From the NCBI GenBank assembly GCA_965153455.1, contig OZ234504.1, positions 8,928,001-8,992,000 of the forward strand: DNA of 64,000 bases. The letters are read 5' to 3'. Position 1 is the first letter of the stretch. Each line of letters opens with the position of its first letter. This document shows, one piece after another, positions 1 to 13,080 of the stretch. The notes under the pieces are model-generated. The model ran no database searches and was not told the DNA's origin. It saw nothing but the letters and a program-made list of their open reading frames with translations. Source of the DNA: Sphagnum compactum (Eukaryota > Bryophyta > Sphagnopsida > Sphagnales). Position numbers and translations under genes: made by a program.

Positions 1-291
1 TATCCCATTGATCCTGAATTTGACGATGGAACTGACATCGTGAAGTGGGTGTCTGCAAAAGTCATCGCTAAGGAAGGTCTTTACACTATTTTGGACCCAT
101 GCATCATCGATGGCAAGGACCTAAGTCATAATTTTGTTCACTTGCTGAAAGTGGCCCTCTTCTGCACCCAAACATCACCCAGGAAACGACCAAGTATGCG
201 CAAAGTGGTCACCATGTTGTTGGAAATTGATCCTCCAAACAGACCCAGAGCTGTGACAAAGCTGCTGCTGCAGAAGAACCAACCATTTTAA
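1..291 (+). CDS. LRR receptor-like protein kinase, C-terminal end (5' partial)
   Basis: This is the last 96 codons of a plant receptor-like Ser/Thr kinase, open from base 1 to the TAA at 289-291. The frame reads through a kinase subdomain IX-XI segment: a short acidic stretch, then DIVKWV, an ILDP motif, LLKVALFCTQ, and KRPSMRKVVTMLLEI. The Arg in KRPSM fits the conserved subdomain XI arginine. Spacing and wording (DGxDIVKWV...ILD...KVALxCT...RPxMxxVVxML) are typical of LRR-RLK families X/XI, which act at the plasma membrane as peptide or hormone receptors. The LRR ectodomain, membrane segment and catalytic loop lie left of the window, so the subfamily cannot be fixed. An AATAAA at 322-327 is a plausible polyadenylation signal. 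Confidence 0.85.
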   Translation, partial: YPIDPEFDDGTDIVKWVSAKVIAKEGLYTILDPCIIDGKDLSHNFVHLLKVALFCTQTSPRKRPSMRKVVTMLLEIDPPNRPRAVTKLLLQKNQPF

Positions 292-3200
292 CCTAACTCA
301 TAACAAGCTGATGGTTCTTTCAATAAAATTAGTTTTTCCAACAGCAAAGTGCCATTGATAGATTTGACCAAAAACATGAAAACTGTTGTATAAATATGCA
401 AAACAATGTCAAAGGCACAACCCAGATGTACAATTAGATCTGTATAGATGCATGCTTCTCAGCCATGATGGGAGGAGATGAAGATTCTTGTGGGGGATGC
501 TGCTGCAGCAACAAATTGCCTCTTCTTCCCCAAATTATGAGCTTCTCAAGTTCACTTCTGTGCATGGTCTCATCCAGAGTCTTCTTCAACGGTCACCAAT
601 TGCAATCCTATTTGTTGCATACCTTCACAGGTACCTTCACATTCATTTTGACTCATTCCTCAAGTCTTATCATACCTACACGTCTCACGGCATTTCTCCA
701 CTTGCTCCAGCTCCCCTTGTAGAATCTATGATTCTTTTGCTCTTCCCAACCTGTACCAGATGTCACCCTATGTGAAGGGTCAGCTATGGTGAGGAGCACC
801 GCTGGAGATATGTCTAAATGAGCCTGACAGAGTTGGAAATTGGAGACGAATTCTGCAGCAGCAACAAGAGATCATGCAAATTCTGGAGAACCAGGCCTTC
901 TTCTTCGGGAAAGGGAGGCAAGACATCTTACCACATTGTAATGATATTTCTGACAAAGAAGCTCAGGTAACTTTACAGTAGCATTGATTTTGAATTTGTT
1001 AGAGCATTCATTTTGGGCAGCTTCAAGGAGCATAGGAGAGCAATACTCAAAAAGTTTTGGAGATGCTTTTCCAACTCTAAAGGACCATTTTTTTCTTGAC
1101 AGAGAGTGAACAGGGACCTCACTGTAGTTTGTCTTGTGGGCATTCACTGCCAAAGCACAAGCAGGAACATTAATTTAGAATCTTTTGACCAAAAGAGGTT
1201 GTTTTGTCTTATACCCATCAAAAGCAACCAAGAGCACAGAATAAAGAGCAGCAGCATGGGGATCTGATACCATGATAGAGGTTAAATCCTCTCACTTTTG
1301 CTTCTTTTTCCTCCCAGAATCCTTGATCCATAGAATCTAGCACTTCACTCCACAACCTTGAAAACCCCAAAGAATCAAATACAAAAGTTGCAAGCTAAGT
1401 TTGAACTCCATGTGGGATTCCATATATCAATCCTCTTCTTGTTTCAGACACATGTGCATGTTGGTAGAGGTTGAACAGAAAACAAGTGCTTGGATTTGGT
1501 TTTTGCAGTTGCAGTGGAAGCATATGAATGCAACGTCATCCACTTAAATGGCGAGGTGGCCATGGCTAAGCTTACAGCCTGCCATGCTAATTCTTGCATT
1601 TATATGCTCACCCAGGAGAAGGAATTTGGTGTGCTGTGTACCAACTTCACAGTGCACAATTCAAGCTCAAATTATGACTGCTTCATAATATTGAAGTATG
1701 GGTTCTTCATCCACATGATGGAAACAATTCTCACAAGAATTCGTCACAGCTCACAAATTGCTGTTAGCAGTATCTGTAAATCTGCAACTTTATTTGTGCT
1801 CTCATCTGGATTTTATATTGCTTGTCTCAAATGGTGAAGAGCTAAGGGATTATATAGAAGTGAGTCCTCCAGTGATCCTCATATTCTTGCATCTTTTTTA
1901 CATGTGTAGATATGGGGGCATATCCTCTGGAAGGAAAGAACTGTCGTGAAATGACAGTGTGCCTTCTGCTTGCTAATATGGAGGTAATTTTTCTTGCCTC
2001 CTGTCCTTAGGTCTACTACCTATGTTGTTCAAAATGAATCTCAATCAATCTCTTAATTCAGTCTCTTGAACAAAGTTTTTGGTTGCATATTAAAAACTAA
2101 ATTCTTATTCCTATTCTTTGGATTTCATGTACAAAATTTTCTACTGCATGTTAAAAGTTGAATATAAATTTGGTCAAAAGATAAGGAAAGCACACAAATG
2201 TTCTATTTCACAGATGCAAAGTCATGCCAACTGCTAGAGGATTACATAGTTATGTGAAAGTGCAATTTTTACTGGTTTTCATGTGAACCTTGTAGATAGG
2301 TAAAAGGTATCCCCACCCAGTCAAATAATTGGATCTTCTTCTATGTATGTGTCCATTCCTTTACATGAGTAGGCATGTGCATCCACAAGTGCCTCTCCTT
2401 CATATGTCGTCTACTCTACTCGCCCAATTCTTATATGCTTATACTGTCACTAACTTTACCCTGTTCAATTATTTGCACACAAAAATCGCAAGATGTCAGT
2501 GCATATAGGAATGTGAAGGCATCATGGATCCAGTTTTACAAATTAAACATGCAAGTATTTGACCTTGAAGAATTGATATGAGTGACCTTTGAGGAAGAAA
2601 CATATTGGATGAGAAGGAGCTCAAACATCTAGCATGCGAGCCACTACAACGAACCTATTTGAGACTAGATGCAATACATGGTAAAGTTTGTTCTTTGCAA
2701 GTACTTGATGGACTCAATAGTAAACCTCATAAATTGGGAGGGTGGTGGTGGTGGGCTTTCATTAGCGGTAGGTTTGCTCATAGAATTCCTTTTAAGGCAT
2801 AGTTGGGATACATACGCCATACAATTGGGGTTATATAGATAAGGGTTGGACATATAGATTGCACATGGATATGAATGGCTGATGTAATAGTTGTATAGAC
2901 GAGGATGAAGTACATGAGCACTAACATGGAAACAAGTGAGCCATCTCCCTTGGGATTGAGAGATTGTATTTTGAATGTTAAAATCAGAAAATAAAATGTT
3001 GTTTCATAATTTATCAAGATTGAAATCACTATCCAATCAACTAGAATCATTTGTCACACATTTAAGGTGTTCAACAAATGACCTGTTTTTTCCAAGTCAT
3101 TTCTACCATTAACAATGTCCTAATTAACCGTGCACTCCAAATACACTAGGAAATTTGCACTACAAAACTAAGAAAATACTGAAAGAGATAAGTACATACA

Positions 3201-6200
3201 AGAAAGGTGTGTTTACTTATTATTAGTGAAACAATAATAGTAGTAATCATGGTCTCAAGTCTCAACTACCCATGGGGGTAAATTAAAACCATCAAGCACT
3301 GGTGGTGGGTGGCATTGGCTAGCAAACTGATATGGGTATAACTACTGTATTCCAGAAAAATTGGGGGAGAATTGTGTGCACACCTACTTCATTCAAGATA
3401 GGGTTATAGATGGATGTATGCACATTGTAAACCCTACAATTTTGGAGTTTTTTTATTACCTCATTGTAGATGCCTGGGGTGGTTGGTACCTAATGAGGAC
3501 ATTGACTAAACCATAAATCAGAGCCCAGAATCAATGGATGGCCACAAAAACTATATAGTTACCAACCAGATGGCCAGCTCTAAACCAAACAACCACCACA
3601 ACTTACCATCCATTGAAAACCTGCTAGTGCTACTACTCAGTTGATGTTGGTTTTCACCTTGAAACCTCTTCACACCCTTCACACCTGGTGCTAAGTGCAC
3701 TTTAACTCAGCATTTAGAACTCAAAATCAAGAAGCTGATTTACATCAAAGATGTTTTAGTAACAATTTTGCTGAGGTGGATCCTAGCTGGAATGTAATGT
3801 TATCTCAATGTTAAGTGAATAGTTTTGTAACTTTACATTTTTTGAAATACTAGATTGAGAATGAAAAATTCAATGGTACATAAAATTTCCAAAAAAGGAG
3901 CATCTAAGTCAATGCTAGTAGTGCTCAAGAAAAACAACTACAATCTAGTCATAGCGAGCACCATCACCACTAATTATAAAGTCCCTCCCCGCCATCATCA
4001 AAGCCTTTTTTCCCTTGTTGTCACTATAGTTAGGTCCACCACCAAACTAAGTCCACAACAAAAGTAGCTTCGAGCATCATAGAAGTTGCATCAATCACAT
4101 GAAAAACATCACCATACAAGGAACGTCAAAAAAGCATGGACATCCTTGGCTCAACAATCTCAAGTTTCGCCAAGTGATGTGTACTTGACGATGGTTCTTT
4201 GAAAAAACTATGCAACCAAGAAATTTAAAAGCCAATCTCCATAGATTATAGGCGTTTCAATCTATGAACAAATTTGCATTCACAAAATGTCAATTCATAA
4301 TGCAATTCAAATGCTTTTCTATATCAATGTTTGAAACTCAATGCAAATATTCACATCATTGATAAAAGGTGTTTAACCAAAAAATAAACAAAAACAAAAC
4401 AAAAGTTACAAAGTTTGGATGCATTACTCAAGAATCATCCACACAAGAAAATTGCAACAACCAAATTGGGATATGGCCTTCATCAAAGTCAAAAGAAATG
4501 AACAAACCCACATCAAAATTTAATCAAAACATCATAGCACCACCTGAAGGCAAGCAAATTCAAACCTTGACCTTATTCACTTAAATAATATCAAATGTGA
4601 ACCATCTCATCACAAGGACAACAAAAAAGCTTTGAAGGTTTTTGTGGTTTTATCACCTATATTTCTTATTTGTTGAAATGTTCAAAATTTAAAATGTAAG
4701 TTTTAAATTAGGAATTTTTAATTATGTTAATTATTCAACACACAAGTGTTGAAACTACCCAAGTACTACAATAATACATGGTAGTTTTTATAATAGAAAT
4801 GTGGGTTTGATTTTTGGTTTGTTGCATAGTAAGAAATCAACACAACTTCTTGAACTCTTTCACAACAACTACCATTGTCGCACCTTGGGGCCAAAATATC
4901 AAACCTTGTAAACAATATTGAAAGCATAAACAAATTCATGTAGGACAAAGTAGACCATGTATTTCTCCATTACAAAAAATTCATTACAAGTCATAAAATT
5001 AACATTGTAAGCTAATGTAAATTGAACAGCAAACCCAAATTTCAATAGGAATTGCTTCACTATATTTGGTATCTTTTTATATTGTAACTTTTTTTCAATC
5101 TTAAACAATGTTGTTTTAATCATACAAAAGTTATCAGCCTAGCACTTTTCATCAAATTTAATTTAAAACAACTTTGAAAACTAAGTAATGTTTTAAAACT
5201 TCACCTTGTCATCCGAATCATCAAACAACACACTGAATCCACATAGTTTTTATTCATGCAAAGTAAATAGAAGCACATACCTAAATTATAACATAAGTAA
5301 TGTGATTTCAATGTTATTTGGTGCTCTTGATTCAAAGAATGTTGAGCTTGTGTAGTTTGTTGCAATAATTGTCACTTATATCATATCAATTAGCAACATT
5401 ATCAAATTCATTATAAGCATAACAACATACAACAAAAAGCAAGCAAATGACACATGAACAAATAGATAGCAAAAGTGTGAACAAAACAAAAGAAAAATTC
5501 AACAAACAAAATAATGAAACAAAAAAAAATTATGTTGGGTGCAACTATAAAGGGTTGTTGAATGTAGCAACAAAAGATGTTAAATGTAATTTCAGGATGT
5601 AGTTTCAAACACAAATGCAAAAATTATAAAGTTTCAAATTACAAAGCTTGGAATCTTACAATGCAAACAACAACAAAAACAAGGAAAGCAAAGCACAACA
5701 TAAAAAACATGAATTGTATTAGCAAAACAAAAAAATACAACAATAGTTATAAGTGAATGATAAAGGTAGAAAATTGTCTTACATTAGTTAAACACCATGG
5801 GTGTTAGAAGACAGGAGTACCATCATTGGATGGCAGTTATTATCATATGGCAAAAAAAATTCAAGAGAATTCTAGAATGAAAATGTTTTCTAATGATAGT
5901 ATCATTAGTATAGTGAATTACCTTAATGGGATAGAATAATCAGAATTAATTCTAGGAGGAATTTTAATAGAATAAATATTAATTATTAGAAAAATATCTT
6001 AGTTTACTTGGAAAGGCATCCTAGTAACTATTTAATTATTAGTGATAAATATTCTATTTAACATTTTTTATTTACTAAAGTGAAACCATTTTAGTAAATT
6101 AGTTCAAGCGGATAAAAAATGGATGGATTTCCCTTAACTAAGATGTGTGGAAGAGATTAGGATAATGAAATTTAGGAAGATAAGAAATCTAAGAGGATAA

Positions 6201-9200
6201 AGGCTCAACTTTTTTGTGGTGAGCATCCTTTTTGGGTTCCTTATTCTTTTTTTGGGAAGAATGAAAGATTTCATTAAAAGATTAGATCATGAATTTTCAT
6301 TATTCATGAGGCATTAAACAATAGATCGCTAGGAAGATGCTTGTGTGTGACATTCTTATGTGAAAAAGAACAAGAAAAACATGGGGAAAAATTGCATTTG
6401 TCCCTATGTAAATGAGAATGGTTGAAGGTTGTATGGATTCTAATGTTTCTTTTTGGTGTGTGTTCTACTTAGAGTGTGATAAAGGAAAGGAGAGTAGTGC
6501 ATATCAAGTTTATATAAAACTTTGTTACTTTTATGTTCTAAAAATAAATAAATAAATAATGTTAGAATATTATATACTATTTGTTCTAGTTTTAGAGGTA
6601 AAACTGCACTTTGCCACAAGACGGTAGCTACCACTAGAAAGGAACAACAAGGAGGTAACCACTAAATTTAAGGTTTGCAGAGGGTAAAGAGTTGTTGCAG
6701 ATGGTAGGCAATGGTTACAAAAGGTCTACAAGTGTTGTAGATGATAGGCAACATCTATAAAAGGCCAACAAGACAATAAGCAAACATAAAACATGTTTTA
6801 CCCTCATGTTTTTTCATGTTGTTTTTTATTCTTTTTTTAATGCGACAGCCTTCTCTTTTATATATGGTTGCTAAATCTCGTGGTTTTATAATGAATTACA
6901 AATCCCAAGCAAACTTCTATAAAAAATGAAAGATGAAAAATGAAACCAATAACTTGGAAATGTAGAACGTTTAAAACATAAAGTTTTCAATGGCAAGAAA
7001 GAAAAAAACTTTGAAGTGCAAAAATTTTGAAACTTTTTGAGCACAAAAAGTGAAGCAATGCAAAAAAATTACACTTGATATTGAAGCAAAAAGAACTTGT
7101 GATAAGAATCCAAGCACAAAGAGTGGAGCTATGAGAGCTTGTGAAAGAAAAAAAAAATGTGTGGAAAATATGAAAAATGAAACCATTAGATTTCATACAA
7201 CTTGTTTGACAAAATTTGCAAACACCTTCCAATAGTTGTGAGTGCAATGCATGTTGTGCCATGAGTAGTTTTAAAAGTTTCAAAACTTTCGACACAAATG
7301 TGAATAACCATGAATGGTTTTTAAACATTAAAGAAGGTGCTCCATAATGGATGAAAGTTAAAAGAAATGTTTGTTGCTATTAGTGACTCTTTTAAGGATT
7401 GACCTATTTTTAAGTGTGAAAGGTCCTTGGTACTCTATCCTCTAAAAAATAAGTCATAATAGTTATAAGCAAGGTAGGTTTTTGAATTAAATGGCCATTT
7501 TTATTGGTTTTTTGTCATTCATACTTACACAGTCTCCAATCACAAGATGTGGGGTGTGTTGAGATTGGAAATTATGTAAGCAAGTGAAATTGTACTGAGT
7601 TTGAATTTCTTTTCAAAAACCAAATTAAAGGTTTCATCAAAACTAACTAAATGGAATCAAGTTCTTTTTTTCACTTGTCACAAGCAATTTGAAAGGCAAA
7701 AAGGGGGCCAAAAAAAATTTTGTATCAAAAGAAGTGCATGAGAAAAAATGCTTGTCACATGGGAAAATAAGATAAAAAATATTTTGTTAAACAAAAAAAA
7801 ATTACTCATGCCATTAGACAAGGAGCTAAAATGAACCAATAATTACATTGGAACTTTCAAGTACTTCAAACCTTTTGAATGAGGCATTTTAGAATGAAAG
7901 GCTACATCAACTTCAGATCTTGATTTAGTCTAAAGGTCAAATATTTATCATGTTTTGAAGCAACCCAATAAGAAAATAAAGGTTTTTAGTTTTTTATCGT
8001 GGCACCATTGCAGTGTTACCGATTGGTTCACCTCAGGCCTAAGTGAAGTAAGGAAAACATTTTTCTACTAAATTATTAATAATTTGTGAATTAGGGTAAA
8101 TAATTTTTCTTATTCTTCAAACCCCAACCTTTGTTCCTCTTTTCTTACACATGATTTTTCAAGCTTTTGAACACCTAACATGTACAATAGTGAAGATGTT
8201 GGCCTCTATTACATTAGTCCTTTCACCATTGTATTAGAAGTTTTTAAAAACATATATTTAGTTTAAGAAATGTTAAAATTGATTTCATAAACCCTAATTT
8301 AATCCATAGTAATGACATTCTTCATTTTGCACTTTTAAATTCTTGAAAATTCTTGGTAAAGCACCTTGTCAAAACATTCTTGGTGCGCGAATGTTTACCA
8401 ATGTTCACTGGTTGATTTATAAAATTCGTTAAAATTCTTGCTTCTTTGGGCTTCCATAACATTCCCGCACCAAAAATGTCATAACTATGATTTAATCTAA
8501 TGATGGTCTATTTATAATGGTTAAAATTTAGCCAAAAAAATGGGGGTGGGGGGGCAGGGGGGAAGGTTACGAATGTTGTGTGGTTATTTGATATTTTTAA
8601 TGACTAGCAATTTTGGTTGTTTAAAATCTTTTTGATCAAATAATTGTCAATTTCAATTATTTCAATATCAAAAAATCACCGACCACCAACTTTGGTATTT
8701 CAAAAACATCAAAGAACCAACAAAGTATCAACAATCATAAAGATATTTTTTTGAAATTTTGAAATAAATTGAAAATTACAATCATATACCAAAATCAATT
8801 CTTGTTTGGTTTGATAATCGGTTTTTAATAGGTTTGATACGTCATCAAGCAGTTCTTGATTGAAGTTGGAAACTTTGGATGCTTTCATATGAGTGTCATT
8901 ATGTGACATGGAAAATTAAAAAAATTATAATTTGAATTAATTATAAAAAATTAAAAAATTAAAATTTTCCTTATTTTTATTAATTTCTTATGCTTTGATG
9001 TTCACAATTTTTGTGTGAAAAGTAAAAATCTGTCAACTTATTATGTGAAATGCATTTTGTAAAAATTGGTGTCACATTGAAATCCAAAATGAAAACTAAT
9101 TTGTCTCAAAGAAAAAAAGGAGGCAAACCTATCAAAATGCAACATTCAATGGAACCTCCTTGTATGGAAAGAAGGTTGGAACTTAGAAAAAAAAGTTGTA

Positions 9201-10150
9201 TACAAAACCAACAACTAACTCATTGAAGTGAACCAACACCCACTAATGCACCATCCTAGATGGATGGTGCATTAATGGGAGTTCTTTTGGTCTATGTGCT
9301 AACCAAGGTAGTTGGCAAGTTTTTTTTTCCCCCTTTTCTCAACCCTAACCTCAATTTTTGTTATGGAACCTTTTTTTTCTCCCCACCCTTTATCCAATGT
9401 TTTTTCCTTCTAAAACTTTCCCACCACCCACCTATTCTCACCTATTTATCCCATTCACCTATACATTTAAAATTTAAAATAGACTTTTTCCCACCTACAT
9501 ATTCACCTATACATTTAAAATATGATACTTTCATCCCCACCTACTTACCCCCTTGCCCATCTATTTATCTACCTATTCACCCATATACCTATTTGCATGC
9601 CCTTCCACCTTCCTACATACTAGCCTTTTAAGTAGGTACCTACAAGATCCCACCTACATGATTGCATCTATCTACATGGCTACCGTTCTAATCAACCTCT
9701 CAACTATCGAAAATGATGAAAAATAAAATAAAATGAATGTATTGCATAGAGTTTGGACTTATTCACTCAAGCAATATTTAAAGGCATGATTGAAATATTT
9801 TTCATCACTGGTATAAAAAATTGCAAATATGCATTAGTTTGAAAAATGATGTTTTAGGATGTTTTAAAAGTATTGCACAAAGTTATAAAAATTCAAATCA
9901 TGTGAAATACCCCATTAGGGTATTGCATTAAATTGTCAAAGGATGTTTTTCACCATGATTAGGGTATTGCAAACCTAATGTAAACATCCAAGGAATATGG
10001 AATTTCACCTCAGCTTTGGTGCATTTAATGTATGTTGTACTCAGTTCAATAAGTAATTAGGTTCATTTAACAATTTGATTTGCCTATTTTAATGGTTTAC
10101 TTTAAACAATGTGGATTAATTTTATAAATATTATATTCATATAATTATTT
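292..10150. other. Gene-poor AT-rich intergenic DNA
   Basis: I find no supportable gene here. The first 2 kb have more balanced composition and could hold the kinase 3' UTR or decayed coding sequence, but no family motif or splice chain emerges. From about 2 kb on, the DNA is AT-rich with poly-A/poly-T tracts. A pyrimidine-rich block with CCTA-like words (about 9.33-9.65 kb) keeps a frame open by composition only. Confidence 0.6.
322..327 (+). promoter_or_regulatory. Candidate polyadenylation signal of the receptor kinase gene
   Basis: AATAAA lies 31 bases after the kinase stop codon, in a U-rich setting. The position suits a plant near-upstream element. Confidence 0.4.
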
Positions 10151-10164
10151 ATGTTGTTTACCAC

Positions 10165-10450
10165 TATGGTCAACATGATGAGAATATTGCTTACACATGA
10201 AACCCTTGGTGTTGAAAATAGAATCAATGAACATGATAAGGGTATGGCACAAAATTATTAAACTTTGGGTGGATAATATTGAAGGTATTGCTTGTACACT
10301 AAACCCTTAGTATTGAAATGAAAACGATGTTCAACATGATGATAATGTTGCACACAATGATGACGGTTGGGAGGATTAAGATGAAAGTATTTCTTACATA
10401 CCAATGATTAGAAACAACGGTGTATGAAGGTATTGTTAATTCAAAATTAA
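10165..10450 (+). repeat. Degenerate tandem repeat, about 101-bp period
   Basis: Three diverged units are recognised by the recurring landmarks ATTGCTTACACA / ATTGCTTGTACA / ATTTCTTACATA at about 10186, 10287 and 10387. Each of the first two is followed by AAACCCTTxGTxTTGAAA and CAACATGATxA-like words. Spacing is close to 101 bp in both steps. Weaker related words (GGTATTGC) occur back to about 9.92 kb, so the array may once have been longer. It is noncoding. Confidence 0.6.
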
Positions 10451-12720
10451 AATTAAAATCCCAACAATTGGGGTATTGCACAAAAAAAAATGGAAAAATA
10501 AACCCACACCAACCCTCTTGGGAGGGTGAGGAAGGTTTATAAAGAAACAATGAAATTGGTCACCTTGGGGAGGAACAAATAGTACAATTAATTGCAATTG
10601 TTCATCTTTAGTGTTTAAATTGGAACAATTTTTTTCATGAACCAATGTTTGATTCAACTTGATCCTTTAACATAGATGCCATTGGTCCATTTGTTGCACC
10701 ATACATTAATCCGTCAACTGTCACCAAAACTATCCCATCCATGGTTGGTGGAGGTTGAGTCTTTTTCAACCTTGTGTGAGGTGCCATTCTAATCAATTTA
10801 ACAATAACCAACAAATTCAAAAACCATAACAAAAACAAAACCATCGTAATCCTAAACGTATGCATTACAAACAAAATGTAGGGTTTAGTTGTTCAATTTA
10901 GGGTTTATAGTTGAAGAAGAGAGTAGAAATATAAGAGGAGGTGTAGAAACAACATAAACACAAAAGACCAACAAAATAGAACAAAATGAAAAAGCTAAAA
11001 TAATAAAACCACAAATAGAAATAGAAATATGAAGATTAATTTCAAACAAAAAAAGATAAATTAAAAAACACACAATCCCAGAAATAAATAGTAAATAAAT
11101 TTTTAAAAAACAAATAGAATATTTTTAAAAAATAAAAAAACATTAAAAATAGGTTTTAAAATCCAAAAAATAATAATGGAAACAAAATCAAATACAAAAA
11201 TTAAAAACAAAAAGTCAAAGATCTAGAGTGCAAACAATACTTTCATCGTGTTGAAATTGATTTTCTCTCTATTCCTTGTCGAGTTCACATACACTTGCTC
11301 CTCTCCACTATCCTCACACAAACAATTCACATTTTTGCAAGCTAACAACCTTCATTCTTGTTGAGCTCTTCTTCTTATACAACCTACCAACATTAAAAGC
11401 ATTATCTAACTGAACACACTTTTGCTTGTTGGTATAAAGCTCCTCCTCCTTCACACATACATGAAGAATAAACACAAAAAGAAACAAAGAAAAAAAAAGA
11501 CGTAGAGCAAACACCAAAAAATCAATTAAAAATAAAATTATATAAATATAAATATATAAATTAGAATAGACAAAGAAGCAAACACCAAAAGAAACAAAGA
11601 ATGAAGAAAAACTAATACAAACGGAAAGAGGAAGGAAACAAAAGAGTGAGGTAAAAAATGGTGAGTGGGAAATGTGGAAAAAAATTAGCAACTTCATCCG
11701 AGGACCCTGTCCTAAGGCTAGGTCGAGTTTCATTCATCTCATCCCAAAAAATCTCTAAACTGGAGTTTTTCATCCATCCCTCACTGTGAGCTGGTAGCTG
11801 TCGGATCCCAACCCACCAGATGGGATGGATTACGGATGGTCTGACGATTGATCATCGGATGATCAGCAGCAGACACAGTGGCACATCCAACTTGTTTTTT
11901 TTTTTTACTGGCGAAATTTGGTCAAAAAGCGAAATTCCAAATTCCAAAAAATTCAAAAAACAAAAAAAAGATTTTGAAAGTTTTCAATCACCACAAGTGG
12001 GGGGGGGGGGGCGCCAAAAAAGAAGTAAAATTTCTCAGATATTCAACATCCAAGGTTTTCATTATGCATGGCCAAAAATATAGAAGGATGGTTAAAGATT
12101 TGTACTTTATTTCTGGTTTATAGCTAGATTTTTGGCTAAACTTTTGGGCTAACTAAATTTTTGGCTAAATTTTCTTAGGGATGATTGCCAATGTTTTTTG
12201 CATCTTCCTATGGGATGATAGCCACTTTGGCCACAAACAAAAAATTCCTAAAAAAAGACACCAACCCACCCAGTGACACACCCACCCTTCCAAGAGCCAA
12301 AACTGCTGCAACAATTTTGTTGCTTTGTACCACAAAAAAGATTTGTTGCAATGACTGTTACGTGTGTACTACGAAGGATGTTGGGTCCTGTCCATTCATT
12401 GCATTTATGTTGGTGGAAAAAGTTGAACACAAGAGAAAGAAGAAGAAGAAACTGCGGCTGCGGCGAAATAGCCATTGAGCAGGTGGGTCGAAGAATCACG
12501 AAGGCGGCAGTTGCAATATTGCAATAGAGGAGGGCAGGTGGCGGAGAGAGCAAATTGCGACATCAATGCTGCAAGCAGTGGTGGAGTAAGTAAGTAGTTG
12601 CATCACCATCATCATCATCATCCCCTCACCTTCGCCTCCTTTCTCGCAACCTCTCCACACGGGAAATGACTTCACTAAATGACTTCTTCACTAAGTACAT
12701 ACACGAGGAAGTCATTATCT
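10451..12720. other. Intergenic DNA without recognisable genes
   Basis: This stretch is AT-rich with A-rich and CT-rich tracts that keep long but compositionally biased frames open on the minus strand (11.3-11.7 kb). I see no domain, signal or splice structure worth calling. A G-run is present at about 12000-12011. Confidence 0.5.
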
Positions 12721-12729
12721 CCTCCTTTT

Positions 12730-13080
12730 GTTGGCCTTGCCTTATACCAAGGCAAGGATATTGTGTTTACAATTCATTATAGAGTATGGTAGCTAGCTTA
12801 AGGGATATTTTGGCCCCTACAAGGTAATAATAATAGCTCTATTTTTTTTTGTATGAGGATTTTTGAAACATGATATTTTTTTTTTGGCTTCGTGTTGAAA
12901 CTTGAGATTAGTTATTATAGAGTTATAAAACCTTGAAGGATTTTGGTTCCTTTTAGAGGACTTTTTTGAAGATCATATTTTTGCATGGTGAAATATTTGA
13001 GTTTCCATCATTCTTCTTTTGCGTTAAGATACTTTTTAATGCAAATGGCAAGGCCACAATGTGGCACACCCCTTGTTGTT
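12730..13080 (+). mobile_element. MITE-like dispersed repeat, copy 1
   Basis: This block of about 350 bp is repeated in the same orientation at about 28.03-28.35 kb. Both copies begin with TTGTTGGCCTTGCC and end with GGCAAGGCCACA followed by a few bases and CACACCCCTTGTTG. The words TGGCCTTGCC at the start and GGCAAGGCCA near the end are perfect 10-base inverted repeats, as in a non-autonomous DNA transposon. Shared interior words include AAGGATATTGTGTTTA, GTGTTGAAACTTGAGATTAG and TTGCATGGTGAAA. There is no coding capacity. Exact termini and target-site duplication are not resolved, because homology continues a little beyond the inverted words. Confidence 0.6.

Noticed and set aside
1490-1837. 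115-codon plus-strand open frame
   Set aside because: It begins at a non-ATG codon, shows no family motif and does not connect to neighbouring exons.
9260-9631. 123-codon frame rich in Pro, Tyr and Thr
   Set aside because: Produced by a pyrimidine-rich low-complexity tract; no conserved motif.
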